From: Magnetococcales bacterium
GTDB lineage: Bacteria; Pseudomonadota; Magnetococcia; Magnetococcales; JADGAQ01
Assembly: GCA_015231925.1 (NCBI GenBank)
Contig: JADGAQ010000020.1
Location: forward strand, 1 to 35,101
Direction: 5' to 3'
Length of the DNA stretch: 35,101 nucleotides
Numbering within the stretch: the first letter of the stretch is position 1; every line of letters begins with the position of its first letter. This document shows positions 24,200 through 32,001 of the stretch, piece after piece. Below the pieces are notes generated by a model. The model made no database searches. It was given only the letters and a program-made list of their open reading frames with translations, and had not been told where the DNA came from. A program made the position numbers and the translations under genes.

Positions 24200-25531
24200 T
24201 CAAATCTCCAGGCGTTGGGATTGCAGGGAGTGAAAGCGGGCCTCGGGATCGATGCGGCGTTTCAGGACCCGGAAGGCCTCCAGCTCCGGATAGCCGGCGG
24301 CGAAGGTGGCGGCGGACTGGCGGGCGTCTTTGGCCAGATAGAGGCGACCGCCTGCGGCCAGTACCTCTTCGTCGAGGGCGGCGAGAAGGGGGGCCAGCTT
24401 CGGCTGCATGGCGAAGTCGAGGGCCAGGGTGTAGCCCTCCCTCGGAAACGACAGCGGTGCTTCCGCTCTGGGCTGACCGAAGAGCTTGAGGACCGCCAGA
24501 AAGGAGCCCTGATGGCTGCGGTGGATTTTGTGCAGAATGCGCACCAGGGCGTCATGGCTGGCAGCTTTGGGCAGCACGCACTGGTACTGGGTGAAACCCC
24601 TGGCCCCGTAGATGCGGTTCCAGTGGTGGATGGCATCCAGAGGGTAGAAGAAGGCGTCGTAATCGATGAGCCCCATGTGCGGCAAACCCGGCGCTTTGCG
24701 GTAGTAGACGGCGTTGAAGGCCTGCACCGTCCAGGGGTTCAGCAGCAGAGCCGGCAGGTTGAAGGGCACGGTGAGTTTGCGGCGGGGCGGGGGCATCAGG
24801 GGTTGCCGCAGGCGGGCCGCATCGGGCAGTTCCGCCCGTCGCGCATGTTCCCCCCGCATCAGCACCGAACGCCCCAGGGAGGCCCCTCCGGCCAGACAGT
24901 CGATCCAGGCCACGGAGTAGGTCCAGGAGGCCGACTCCTCGAACAGCCGCATGATGCCGTCCAGGTCCGGGGCGCGTACCACCTCCTGGCGGATATAGGC
25001 GGTCTCCACCCGGATCAGGCGGAAGCTGGCCCGCAGAATCAGCCCGGTCAGGCCCATGCCGCCTCGGGTGGCCATGAACAGGTCACGGTTTTCCGTCGGC
25101 GAGCAAACGTGGATGCGCCCGGCGGCGTCCATCAGTTCCAGACGGCTGACCGCATCGCCGAAGGTGCCGGCCAGATGATGGTTCTTGCCGTGGACATCGG
25201 AGGCGATGGCCCCGCCCACGGTGACGAAGCGGGTGCCCGGCGTCACCGGCAGGAACCAGCCCCGGGGCAGCAGCACCCGAACGATCTCGTCGAGGGAGAG
25301 GCCGGCCTCGCAGGTCAATTCCCCGGTCTCCTCATCGAAGGCCAGGAAGCGGTTGCATCCGGTCATGGAGAGGATGCGCCGCTGCAGGGAGGCGTCACCG
25401 TAGCAACGGCCCAGGCCTCGGGCGATGAGCGGCCCATCCCCCTCCAGAAACGAGGCCAGCTCCGCCGGGCGGCGAGGGGATTTCAGATCGGTCTCGATGA
25501 CGGGGTATTGGCCCCAGTTGCTCAGTTTCAT
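24200..25531 (-). CDS. dprE1: FAD-linked decaprenylphosphoryl ribose oxidase (DprE1-like)
   Basis: This 443-residue flavoprotein of the vanillyl-alcohol-oxidase type oxidises the 2'-hydroxyl of decaprenylphosphoryl ribose. FAD-binding stretches are ARGLGRCYGDAS near residue 37 and GGAIASDVHGKNHHLAGTFGD near 105. The C-terminal LKLFGQPRAEAPLSFPREGY and GGRLYLAKDARQSAATF are strikingly similar to actinobacterial DprE1. The Cys of the GWNVCVDFP-type segment targeted by benzothiazinones in mycobacteria appears as Ala here (GYTLALDF); this rests on recalled alignment. The start codon overlaps the GtrA stop as ATGA. It works with the next gene, DprE2. Confidence 0.92.
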   Translation of the reverse strand: MKLSNWGQYPVIETDLKSPRRPAELASFLEGDGPLIARGLGRCYGDASLQRRILSMTGCNRFLAFDEETGELTCEAGLSLDEIVRVLLPRGWFLPVTPGTRFVTVGGAIASDVHGKNHHLAGTFGDAVSRLELMDAAGRIHVCSPTENRDLFMATRGGMGLTGLILRASFRLIRVETAYIRQEVVRAPDLDGIMRLFEESASWTYSVAWIDCLAGGASLGRSVLMRGEHARRAELPDAARLRQPLMPPPRRKLTVPFNLPALLLNPWTVQAFNAVYYRKAPGLPHMGLIDYDAFFYPLDAIHHWNRIYGARGFTQYQCVLPKAASHDALVRILHKIHRSHQGSFLAVLKLFGQPRAEAPLSFPREGYTLALDFAMQPKLAPLLAALDEEVLAAGGRLYLAKDARQSAATFAAGYPELEAFRVLKRRIDPEARFHSLQSQRLEI

Positions 25532-25923
25532 GGCGCGTGACGGAAGACGAAGCGTTTATCCAGGTGGTATTTGATCAGGTAACCAAGGCCCAGGCCTATT
25601 GCGCCTCCCAGGTACTTGGCTCCCGGATGGTCGATGAAGTGATGAAAAAGCAGCTCCATGGCCCAGAAGAGAGCGGTCGTGATCAGGCCCATGGCGGAGT
25701 ATAGCAGAAACTTTCGGGCGTCGTCTTGCAGGGAACGGGTCTGAAAGCGAAAAATGAAACGTTTGTCCAGCAGGTACTTGGCAACCAGGCCACTTCCGGT
25801 GCCGGTGCCCATGGCCAGATAGAGGAAAAAGGGGCCCTGATAGAGCTGGATGGTCAGCCACTGGGTGCCCAGGTTGATGCCCGTGGCCACCAGGGCGAAG
25901 AGGGTGTACCAGAAGAGGATCAC
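25528..25923 (-). CDS. GtrA family membrane protein
   Basis: This 131-residue protein has four hydrophobic helices, the plan of the GtrA/DPMS-like family that is thought to move or present polyprenyl-phosphate sugars across the membrane. Two copies of a short motif, KYLLDKRFIFRF after helix 2 and KYHLDKRFVFRH at the C-terminus, show an internal duplication. The start is GTG overlapping the stop of the UbiA gene as GTGA, and its own stop overlaps DprE1 as ATGA. In mycobacteria a GtrA-type protein is encoded in the arabinan locus, and the same role, flipping decaprenylphosphoryl arabinose, is inferred here. Confidence 0.88.
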   Translation of the reverse strand: MILFWYTLFALVATGINLGTQWLTIQLYQGPFFLYLAMGTGTGSGLVAKYLLDKRFIFRFQTRSLQDDARKFLLYSAMGLITTALFWAMELLFHHFIDHPGAKYLGGAIGLGLGYLIKYHLDKRFVFRHAP

Positions 25924-26786
25924 CGGTAGAGAATCAGGGTGAAGGTGAAGAGCCAGCCGAGGATGACGCCCTGCAGAAACCGGTCCTGCAGAACGAGCAG
26001 GGTGGGGGAGCCGCTGTTGTTTTCCACCAGGGCCAGTTGCAGATAACGCAGAAAGCCCAGCAAAACGAATACGGTGGTCAGATAGACGGAACCGGAGCCG
26101 ACCCGGTGGACCACTTCCGGCGACATGGTGTAGTTGGTATAGGCCACCACCACGATGCTGGCCAGGATGGCGAGGCTGGTTTGCACGAACTCCAGGTTGT
26201 AGCCGTCCACCGATTTGCGCATGCGCTGCCCGCTTTCCAAAAGGATCAACACGTCGTCGCGCCGCTTGGCCATGGCCAGGAAGAGGGCCAGCAGGTAGGT
26301 CATCAGGATGATCCAGGCCGACAGGGGAATGTGGGTGGCTGCGGAACCCACCAGCAGTCGCAGAACGAAGCCGGTGGCGATGAGGCTGATATCGAGCAGG
26401 GCCACGTGTTTCAGGCCGAAGCAGTAGAAGATGTTCATCACGCCGTAGAGGGTCATCCAGGCCAGGGCTTCACGGGAGAGGGAGGCCGTAAGGCTCAAAC
26501 CCCCGCCGGCCAGGAGGAGGGCGAAGAGGATGGCCTGCCGGCTGCCGACGGCCCCCGAGGCCAGCGGCCTGTTCCGTTTGCTGGGATGGAGACGGTCTTC
26601 GGCCACATCGCGCAGATCGTTGAGGATGTAGACAGCGCTTGCCGTCAGGCAGAAGGCCAGAAAGGCCACACCGGCACGGCTGGCCACGTCGGCATGACTC
26701 AGTCCCTGGCCGAAAAACGCGGGCAGCAGCACGAAGACGTTCTTGATGTACTGCTTCGGACGCATCAGCGTGACAAAATGGGTCAT
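25920..26786 (-). CDS. ubiA: UbiA-type prenyltransferase, probable decaprenyl-phosphate phosphoribosyltransferase
   Basis: This 288-residue integral membrane protein has about eight helices and the UbiA superfamily's first Asp motif, NDLRDVAEDRLHP. The N-terminal LMRPKQYIKNVFVLLP and the following SKRNRPLASG are typical of the DPPR-synthase branch, which transfers 5-phosphoribose from PRPP to polyprenyl phosphate. The DprE1/DprE2 neighbours support this branch over quinone or haem prenyltransferases. ATG 26786 is used; TTG 26792 is also in frame. No DPPR phosphatase is seen in the operon, so that step must be supplied elsewhere. It opens the minus-strand operon, divergent from rfbA. Confidence 0.88.
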   Translation of the reverse strand: MTHFVTLMRPKQYIKNVFVLLPAFFGQGLSHADVASRAGVAFLAFCLTASAVYILNDLRDVAEDRLHPSKRNRPLASGAVGSRQAILFALLLAGGGLSLTASLSREALAWMTLYGVMNIFYCFGLKHVALLDISLIATGFVLRLLVGSAATHIPLSAWIILMTYLLALFLAMAKRRDDVLILLESGQRMRKSVDGYNLEFVQTSLAILASIVVVAYTNYTMSPEVVHRVGSGSVYLTTVFVLLGFLRYLQLALVENNSGSPTLLVLQDRFLQGVILGWLFTFTLILYR

Positions 26787-26820
26787 GGACAAGGGGGAGG
26801 GACCTCTGCGGTTTTTGCAA

Positions 26821-26849
26821 GTGAAATGCGGCTCCGATTCGGCTATTAT
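26821..26849 (+). promoter_or_regulatory. probable promoter of rfbA-rfbD
   Basis: GTGAAA (26821-26826) and TATTAT (26844-26849) are separated by 17 bases. The predicted transcript would start about 45 bases before the rfbA ATG. It lies in the 113-base divergent spacer with the arabinose operon. Confidence 0.45.
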
Positions 26850-26899
26850 GCGGAACTTCCGGTAAATATGGCAAGGTGATCAAGGACAGGGAGATGTCG

Positions 26900-27787
26900 A
26901 TGCGCAAGGGAATCGTGCTGGCCGGGGGCTCCGGGACGCGGCTCTACCCCCTGACCCGAGGGGTCAGCAAACAGCTCATGGGGATCTACGACAAGCCCAT
27001 GATCTATTACCCCTTGTCGGTACTGATGCTGGCGGGCATTCGGGACATTCTGGTCATCACCACTCCCGAGGATGCCTCCAGTTTCCGGCGGTTGCTGGGG
27101 GATGGCAGCCATTTCGGGGTCTCGCTCACCTATGCGGTTCAGGAGCGGCCCGAGGGCATCGCCCAGGCCTTTCTTCTGGGGAGGGACTTCATTGCCGAAG
27201 AGGGGGTCGCCCTGGTTCTGGGAGACAACATCTTCTTCGGGCATCAACTGCCCTCGTTGTTGCGCAAGGCCATGAAACAGACCCACGGCGCCACGGTTTT
27301 CGGCTATCAGGTGAAAGATCCGCAACGCTACGGCGTGGTCGGTTTCGACCGGGATGGCAAGGTGACCTCCATCGAGGAGAAACCCGACGTGCCCAAATCC
27401 GCCTTCGCGGTGACGGGACTCTATTTTTACGATCGGGATGTGGTGGATCTGGCCGCCTCCCTGCGCCCCTCACCGCGCGGGGAGCTGGAGATCACCGATC
27501 TGAACCGGCTCTATCTGGAGCGGGGCGATCTGCAGGTCACGCTGCTGGGCCGGGGCATCGCCTGGCTGGATACCGGCACCCACGACTCCTTGTTGCAGGC
27601 TTCGAACTTCATCCAGGTGATTCAGGAGCGGCAGGGACAAATGGTGGCCTGCCTGGAGGAGATTGCCTTCCGCATGGGTTTCATCGGTGCGGAAGAGGTG
27701 CTGACGGCGGCCCGCCTCATGGGCAAGAGCGCCTACGGGGCCTACCTGAAACAACTGGTCGAAGAGGCGGGGAGGCCCTTTCCGTGA
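26900..27787 (+). CDS. rfbA: glucose-1-phosphate thymidylyltransferase
   Basis: This 295-residue enzyme makes dTDP-glucose from dTTP and glucose-1-phosphate, the first step of dTDP-L-rhamnose synthesis. It shows [20 protein letters not shown] (nucleotide-binding loop), [37 protein letters not shown], and [14 protein letters not shown], all standard RmlA motifs. ATG 26900 is preferred: AGGGAG lies six bases upstream and the protein then begins as others do, [10 protein letters not shown]. Its stop overlaps rfbD as GTGA. The rfbB and rfbC genes are not in the window. Confidence 0.96.
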   Translation: MRKGIVLAGGSGTRLYPLTRGVSKQLMGIYDKPMIYYPLSVLMLAGIRDILVITTPEDASSFRRLLGDGSHFGVSLTYAVQERPEGIAQAFLLGRDFIAEEGVALVLGDNIFFGHQLPSLLRKAMKQTHGATVFGYQVKDPQRYGVVGFDRDGKVTSIEEKPDVPKSAFAVTGLYFYDRDVVDLAASLRPSPRGELEITDLNRLYLERGDLQVTLLGRGIAWLDTGTHDSLLQASNFIQVIQERQGQMVACLEEIAFRMGFIGAEEVLTAARLMGKSAYGAYLKQLVEEAGRPFP

Positions 27788-28611
27788 AGAAGGTTCTGCT
27801 GACCGGGGCCTCCGGCCAGTTGGGCCGGGCGCTGACGGTCGAATTGAGCCGGGAGTCGGACATCCTCGCTCTGAGCCATGGCCAGCTCGACATCACCGAT
27901 TATGTCGCGGTTCGGGACTGCCTTCGACACCACCGGCCCGACTGGGTGATCAACACTGCGGCATGGACCGACGTGGACGCTGCCGAATCGGACCCCCGCT
28001 CCGCCCTGGCGGCCAATGCCCTGGGTCCGCGTCATCTCGCGGCGGTGTGCGAGCAGGTGGGGATTCCCCTGGTGCAGATCTCCTCCGATTACTGTTTCGA
28101 CGGTGTTCTGAACCGGCCTCTGCACGAATTCGACGCCACCAATCCCCTCTCGGTTTACGGACGCAGCAAGTGGTTGGGGGAGGAGGAGGTGCGTCGCCAC
28201 CACTCCCGGCATTTGATTCTGCGCACCGCCTGGTTGTACCATGTGTCGGGTCGCAACTTTCCGCTGACCATTCTGGGCCTGGCGCGCAAGGGGCCGCTTC
28301 GGGTGGTGGATGACCAAGTGGGGTCACCCACCTTCGCGCCGCATCTGGCCGTCCTCATTCCCCGGCTGATGCGTGAGGGTTGTTTCGGCACCTGGCACAC
28401 CGCCGGCAGCGGCGCGGTCTCCTGGTACGAACTGACCCTGGCTCTGCTGCAACGGGCGGGGGTCTCCTGCGAGGTGACTCCGGTAACGACGGAGGCCTTT
28501 CCCCGTCCGGCGCGACGCCCGGCTTTTTCGGCCTTGACCACCTTTTTGCCGCCGGAGTTGCGCCTGCCTTCCTGGGAGGAGGGCGTGGCGGACTTCGTGG
28601 CCGGAATTTGA
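27784..28611 (+). CDS. rfbD: dTDP-4-dehydrorhamnose reductase
   Basis: This 275-residue NAD(P)H-dependent reductase completes dTDP-L-rhamnose. It has [13 protein letters not shown] (cofactor loop), [32 protein letters not shown] with the YxxxK catalytic pair, LRTAWLY, and [11 protein letters not shown]. The family's usual DYVFDG is DYCFDG here. It starts with GTG in a GTGA overlap with rfbA, so the two are translationally coupled. Its TGA stop is the first TGA of the second AT-rich palindrome. Confidence 0.95.
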   Translation: MKKVLLTGASGQLGRALTVELSRESDILALSHGQLDITDYVAVRDCLRHHRPDWVINTAAWTDVDAAESDPRSALAANALGPRHLAAVCEQVGIPLVQISSDYCFDGVLNRPLHEFDATNPLSVYGRSKWLGEEEVRRHHSRHLILRTAWLYHVSGRNFPLTILGLARKGPLRVVDDQVGSPTFAPHLAVLIPRLMREGCFGTWHTAGSGAVSWYELTLALLQRAGVSCEVTPVTTEAFPRPARRPAFSALTTFLPPELRLPSWEEGVADFVAGI

Positions 28612-28800
28612 CTTTCAATATTTTATCTTTTAAATATCAAAAAAAGAAAATGTTCTATCCTTTGACTTTTTTTGTCGTTCAATCCAATTACAAAGCCAAG
28701 AAGCAACTGATTTTGGATGACCTGAATAAAGGATAAGCGAAAGTCAAAAGATAGAACATTTTCTTTTTTTGATATTTAAAAGATAACGTATTGAAAGTCA
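28607..28800. repeat. AT-rich palindromic repeat with 69-base spacer
   Basis: Arms at 28607-28669 and 28739-28800 are near-perfect inverted copies of the same 62-base unit seen at 13399-13568 and 11701-11763. Each arm is bounded by TTTGACTTT at both ends. The spacer differs completely from the one at 13463-13504. The left end supplies the rfbD stop codon. It could fold as a large hairpin and terminate rfbAD transcription. The spacer contains the end of a short frame that reads through the arm, which I do not regard as a gene. Confidence 0.85.
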
Positions 28801-28866
28801 GAAAATTTCAAATATGTTCCGGTTTTGCAATGGGCTCTTTTAAAGAAGCGGGGAGATGAGTTCGAA

Positions 28867-29754
28867 ATGAAGTCCTATGCGTGGCAAAAGCCCTCCTACG
28901 AAGTGGGCAATCGGGAAGGCTCGCGCCTCTCCTTCGAGTTCTTCCCTCCCAAGGATGCGGAGGGCGAGGCCCAGTTCTGGCGATCCATGGAGGCTCTGGC
29001 GGCCTTCCGTCCGGGGTTCGTCTCCGTGACCTGCGGAGCGGGAGGCGGGGCCCGTCAGGGAACCGTGCCCCTGGTGCGGGAGGTGATGCGTCGTACCGGG
29101 CTTCCCGTCATGGCTCACCTGCCGGGCATCGGACTCACCGAAGAAGAAGTGTCGGGCCATCTGGAGAACTATGCCCAGGACGGCGTACCCATGATTCTGG
29201 CTTTGCGGGGCGATCCTCCGGCGGGCGTCAGCCTCTCCGACGGACCCTTCGCCCACGCCAGTGATTTGGTGCGCTTCATCCGGCAGCGCATGCCCGGTTT
29301 CGGCGTGGGGGTGGCCGCCTACCCGGAGGTGCATCCCGAATCCCCGGACGCCGCCACCGATCTGGCCTTCTTCCGCCTCAAGGTGGAAGCTGGAGCGGAG
29401 GTGGCCATTACCCAGTTCTTCTTCGACAATCAAAGCTATTTCGACTTTTGCGATACCTGCCGTCGTCAGGGAATCATGGTTCCGGTCATTCCGGGCATTT
29501 TGCCGGTTACCAACTACCAGCGACTGGAATCTTTCGCCGCGCGGTGTGGCGCACGCCTGCCCCCGTGGCTGGTGGACCGGCTCATTCCCATCCGGGACGA
29601 TCCCCAGGCCATGCTGGCCGCCGGCATCGACATCGCCGTCGAGCAGTGTCGGGAACTCCTGGACCGTGGCGCACCCGGTCTGCACTTCTTCACCCTGAAT
29701 CGGGCCAACTCCATGGTGGAGATTCTCTCCCGGCTGGGGTTCGAGGGAAACTAG
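28867..29754 (+). CDS. metF: 5,10-methylenetetrahydrofolate reductase
   Basis: This 295-residue flavoenzyme reduces methylenetetrahydrofolate to 5-methyltetrahydrofolate for methionine synthesis. Signatures include SFEFFPPKDAEGE near the N-terminus (catalytic Glu region), VSVTCGAGGGAR, LALRGDPP, AAYPEVHPES, ITQFFFDNQSYFDF, and GILPVTNYQRL; the C-terminus ends with APGLHFFTLNRA, the folate-contacting region. ATG 28867 is chosen, with GGGAG 11 bases upstream; an in-frame ATG at 28825 adds an unusual leader. It stands alone between the palindromic repeat and the pseudokinase gene. Confidence 0.96.
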   Translation: MKSYAWQKPSYEVGNREGSRLSFEFFPPKDAEGEAQFWRSMEALAAFRPGFVSVTCGAGGGARQGTVPLVREVMRRTGLPVMAHLPGIGLTEEEVSGHLENYAQDGVPMILALRGDPPAGVSLSDGPFAHASDLVRFIRQRMPGFGVGVAAYPEVHPESPDAATDLAFFRLKVEAGAEVAITQFFFDNQSYFDFCDTCRRQGIMVPVIPGILPVTNYQRLESFAARCGARLPPWLVDRLIPIRDDPQAMLAAGIDIAVEQCRELLDRGAPGLHFFTLNRANSMVEILSRLGFEGN

Positions 29755-29874
29755 AGATTCCACCCTTTCCTGGTGTATGATTCGGCGCATGGGGGTCACG
29801 GATGGAACCCTCGCAGCGGTGGGAGCGGGTTGGCACGGACGAAGTGACCCGCCTGCCCTCATTGGGATCCGTCC

Positions 29875-31974
29875 ATGAACATCGGTGCATCGCTGGTGGG
29901 AGGGCGCTACCGCCTTCAGGGGGTGCTGCGGCAGGATCCCTTTTCCACCATCTATAAAGCCTCTGAAGAGGGATCCCGTGAAAGTGTGGTCCTGCAGACC
30001 ATTCCCGGCGAGATCGCCCGTGATCTTCAAGCCTTCGGGGAGTACAAGCGTCTCTTCCACCGCCTGCGGGCTCTGGCGCTTCCCGGTGTGGGGCTGCCGG
30101 AGAAACATCTCTTCGATCCCCAGTCCCAATCGCATCTTCTGGCCGGTTTCTATCGACCCGGCATCGACCTGACCACCTGGCGCAAGAAATTCGACGGGGG
30201 GGTGGCGCCGGTGGTCCTGGCCTGGCAGCTCTGCGGCGCGGTGGCCAAACGGTTGGTGCAGCCTCACGGCTTGCCGTCGCCCTTTCCCCACGGCTTGTTG
30301 CGTCCGGATACCATTCTGGTCGAGGAGGGGGGGGAGGTTCGGCTGGAGGGCTTCGGACTGGCTTACGAAACCCTTTCCCTGGTGGCCCGGTTCTCCGCCT
30401 CGGGACTCTCCGCGAGCCAGAGCGCCAGTCTGGCGGTCTATCTGGCCCCCGAACGCTTTCTGCTGCGCACCCCCTTCGCCAACAACGCTTCCCCCGCCCA
30501 ACTGGCTCCGCGCATCGGCGGCTTCCGCTTTCTGCCTGCGCCGCCGACACCCTCTTCCGACATCTTTTCCCTGGGAGTGATCTTTTACGAGCTGGTAACG
30601 GGGCAGGTTCCCTTTACCGAGGGCCAGTTGGCGGCAACTGCCGCCGGCGAGGCGCTGCCTGCGGTCTCCCTTCCGGCGGAACTGGAGGAGGGGCTGCGAC
30701 GCTTTTTGCAGCGCAGTCTGGATGCGGACCCATTGCGACGCCCCACTGCGGGGGCCTGGGCCACTCTGGCCACCGAGAGGGGGGAGAGGCGGGAAAAGGT
30801 CCAGCTTCGCCAGGAGGTGAAGCCTGTCGCAGCCGAAACGCCGGAGCTTGTCTATGGGCCTGCCGGGTCCATTCCCCTCCCCGAGGCTGCCCCTGCGGAA
30901 GCGGTCGAGCCCCTGTCATCGCCACCCGTGGAGGAGTCCTCCCCGCCGACCCCGTTGGTGGAGACCCCGCCCCATGCCGTGCGGGCCGCGGCGGTGGCAA
31001 CCCCTCGGGAGAGAAAACGCCTTTCCCGCTCCCACAAGACCCATCGACCCGAGCTGACCTGGTTGGTCTCCGGAGCGGCGGGCCTTGCCGCCGTCGGTGT
31101 CCTGCTTTGGAAGGTCTTCGTTCCCGGAGTGGCCGAGGAGCAGGGGACGGCCCAGGTGCGTCGGTTGTTGGAGTCGGCGCAGCGCGATCTGGCGGCGTTG
31201 GAACTCTCCAGCGATTCGGGACGTCAGGCGCGGGAGAAGTTCGTTAAGGTGCTGCGTCTCGACCCGGCCAACGACGGGGCTCGGGAGGGCATGGCCCAGG
31301 TAGTGAAACAGTATGCCTCGCTGGCCACTTCGGCCATCGGTGTGCTGTCGGATCTGGCGGCGGAACGGCGGGAGTTTTCCGCACCCGCCGATGGCCGCAT
31401 CAGTGACGAACGTTACCAGGAGCTGACCCTGGAAATCGCTCGGGAAAAACGTCGGGCTGCCGACTTGGAAGCCCAGGTTGCCCGTCTGGAGGCCGGGCAG
31501 AAGCGCGGTCCGGAGACGGAAAACCGCTTGAAGGAGGCGGCGACGGCCCTGGGAACCATGGCGGCGCTGGAGGAGAAGTTGCGTCAGGCCGAAGCGGAGC
31601 TGCAACGTCTGCGGGGCAAGGAGCCGGACAAAACCCGACTGGCCGCCCTGCCCAAAACCCCACCCGGCATCACGCCGCCCGCCAAGACCATTCCGGAACC
31701 GCTGCCCGTTCCGTCCGCAGAGCCCTATGCGGTGCAGGTGGGCGCCTACTTGGAATCGGACAAGGTCGATCTGGTCATCAAACAGCTTTCCAAGGTTACG
31801 GTCGATGGAAAACCCTTGCCGGTTTTTCAGGAAACGGCCACTGTATCGGGTAAACGCTATATTCGTGTGAGGGTGGGGCCCTTTCCGGGTCGGGACGGCG
31901 CATCCGCCGCCCGCTCACGGGTGCAGGAACAGACCGGAATGGATGGTATTCTGTTGCGGCACAAAGCCTGGTAG
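29875..31974 (+). CDS. membrane pseudokinase with C-terminal SPOR domain
   Basis: This 699-residue protein has a PknB-like kinase fold at residues 1-300: GGRYRLQGVL, YLAPERF (the APE motif) and SSDIFSLGVIFYELVTGQVPF. All three catalytic signatures are broken. The ATP-binding Lys is Gln41 (VVLQTI), HRD is HGL (139-141), and DFG is GFG (159-161), so phosphotransfer is very unlikely. A proline-rich linker, one membrane helix (about 396-416), a coiled coil (about 420-590) and a SPOR domain (about 615-697, beginning YAVQVGAY) follow. SPOR domains bind denuded peptidoglycan, usually at division sites. The kinase fold would be cytoplasmic and the SPOR periplasmic, suggesting an envelope scaffold or sensor. 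The HD-GYP gene starts 27 bases after it. Confidence 0.88.
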   Translation: MNIGASLVGGRYRLQGVLRQDPFSTIYKASEEGSRESVVLQTIPGEIARDLQAFGEYKRLFHRLRALALPGVGLPEKHLFDPQSQSHLLAGFYRPGIDLTTWRKKFDGGVAPVVLAWQLCGAVAKRLVQPHGLPSPFPHGLLRPDTILVEEGGEVRLEGFGLAYETLSLVARFSASGLSASQSASLAVYLAPERFLLRTPFANNASPAQLAPRIGGFRFLPAPPTPSSDIFSLGVIFYELVTGQVPFTEGQLAATAAGEALPAVSLPAELEEGLRRFLQRSLDADPLRRPTAGAWATLATERGERREKVQLRQEVKPVAAETPELVYGPAGSIPLPEAAPAEAVEPLSSPPVEESSPPTPLVETPPHAVRAAAVATPRERKRLSRSHKTHRPELTWLVSGAAGLAAVGVLLWKVFVPGVAEEQGTAQVRRLLESAQRDLAALELSSDSGRQAREKFVKVLRLDPANDGAREGMAQVVKQYASLATSAIGVLSDLAAERREFSAPADGRISDERYQELTLEIAREKRRAADLEAQVARLEAGQKRGPETENRLKEAATALGTMAALEEKLRQAEAELQRLRGKEPDKTRLAALPKTPPGITPPAKTIPEPLPVPSAEPYAVQVGAYLESDKVDLVIKQLSKVTVDGKPLPVFQETATVSGKRYIRVRVGPFPGRDGASAARSRVQEQTGMDGILLRHKAW

Positions 31975-32001
31975 GTCATCAATTTCTCGGGGACGACAGC
32001 G

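Noticed and set aside
24200-25531. generic FAD-linked (GlcD/GulLO-type) oxidase
   Set aside because: The C-terminal motifs and the neighbouring DprE2, GtrA and UbiA-type genes point specifically to DprE1.
28650-28736. short frame through the palindromic repeat arm and spacer downstream of rfbD
   Set aside because: It begins inside a repeat arm, has no ribosome-binding site and no homologous counterpart in the other palindrome, whose spacer is different.
29777-29878. 33-codon frame ending in an ATGA overlap with the pseudokinase gene
   Set aside because: There is no ribosome-binding site and the peptide is unremarkable; the overlap alone is not enough to call a leader peptide.
28840-30501. 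553-residue minus-strand open frame across metF and the pseudokinase gene
   Set aside because: It spans two well-supported genes and their spacer, is rich in Gly/Gln/His as shadow translations are, and has no recognisable motif.
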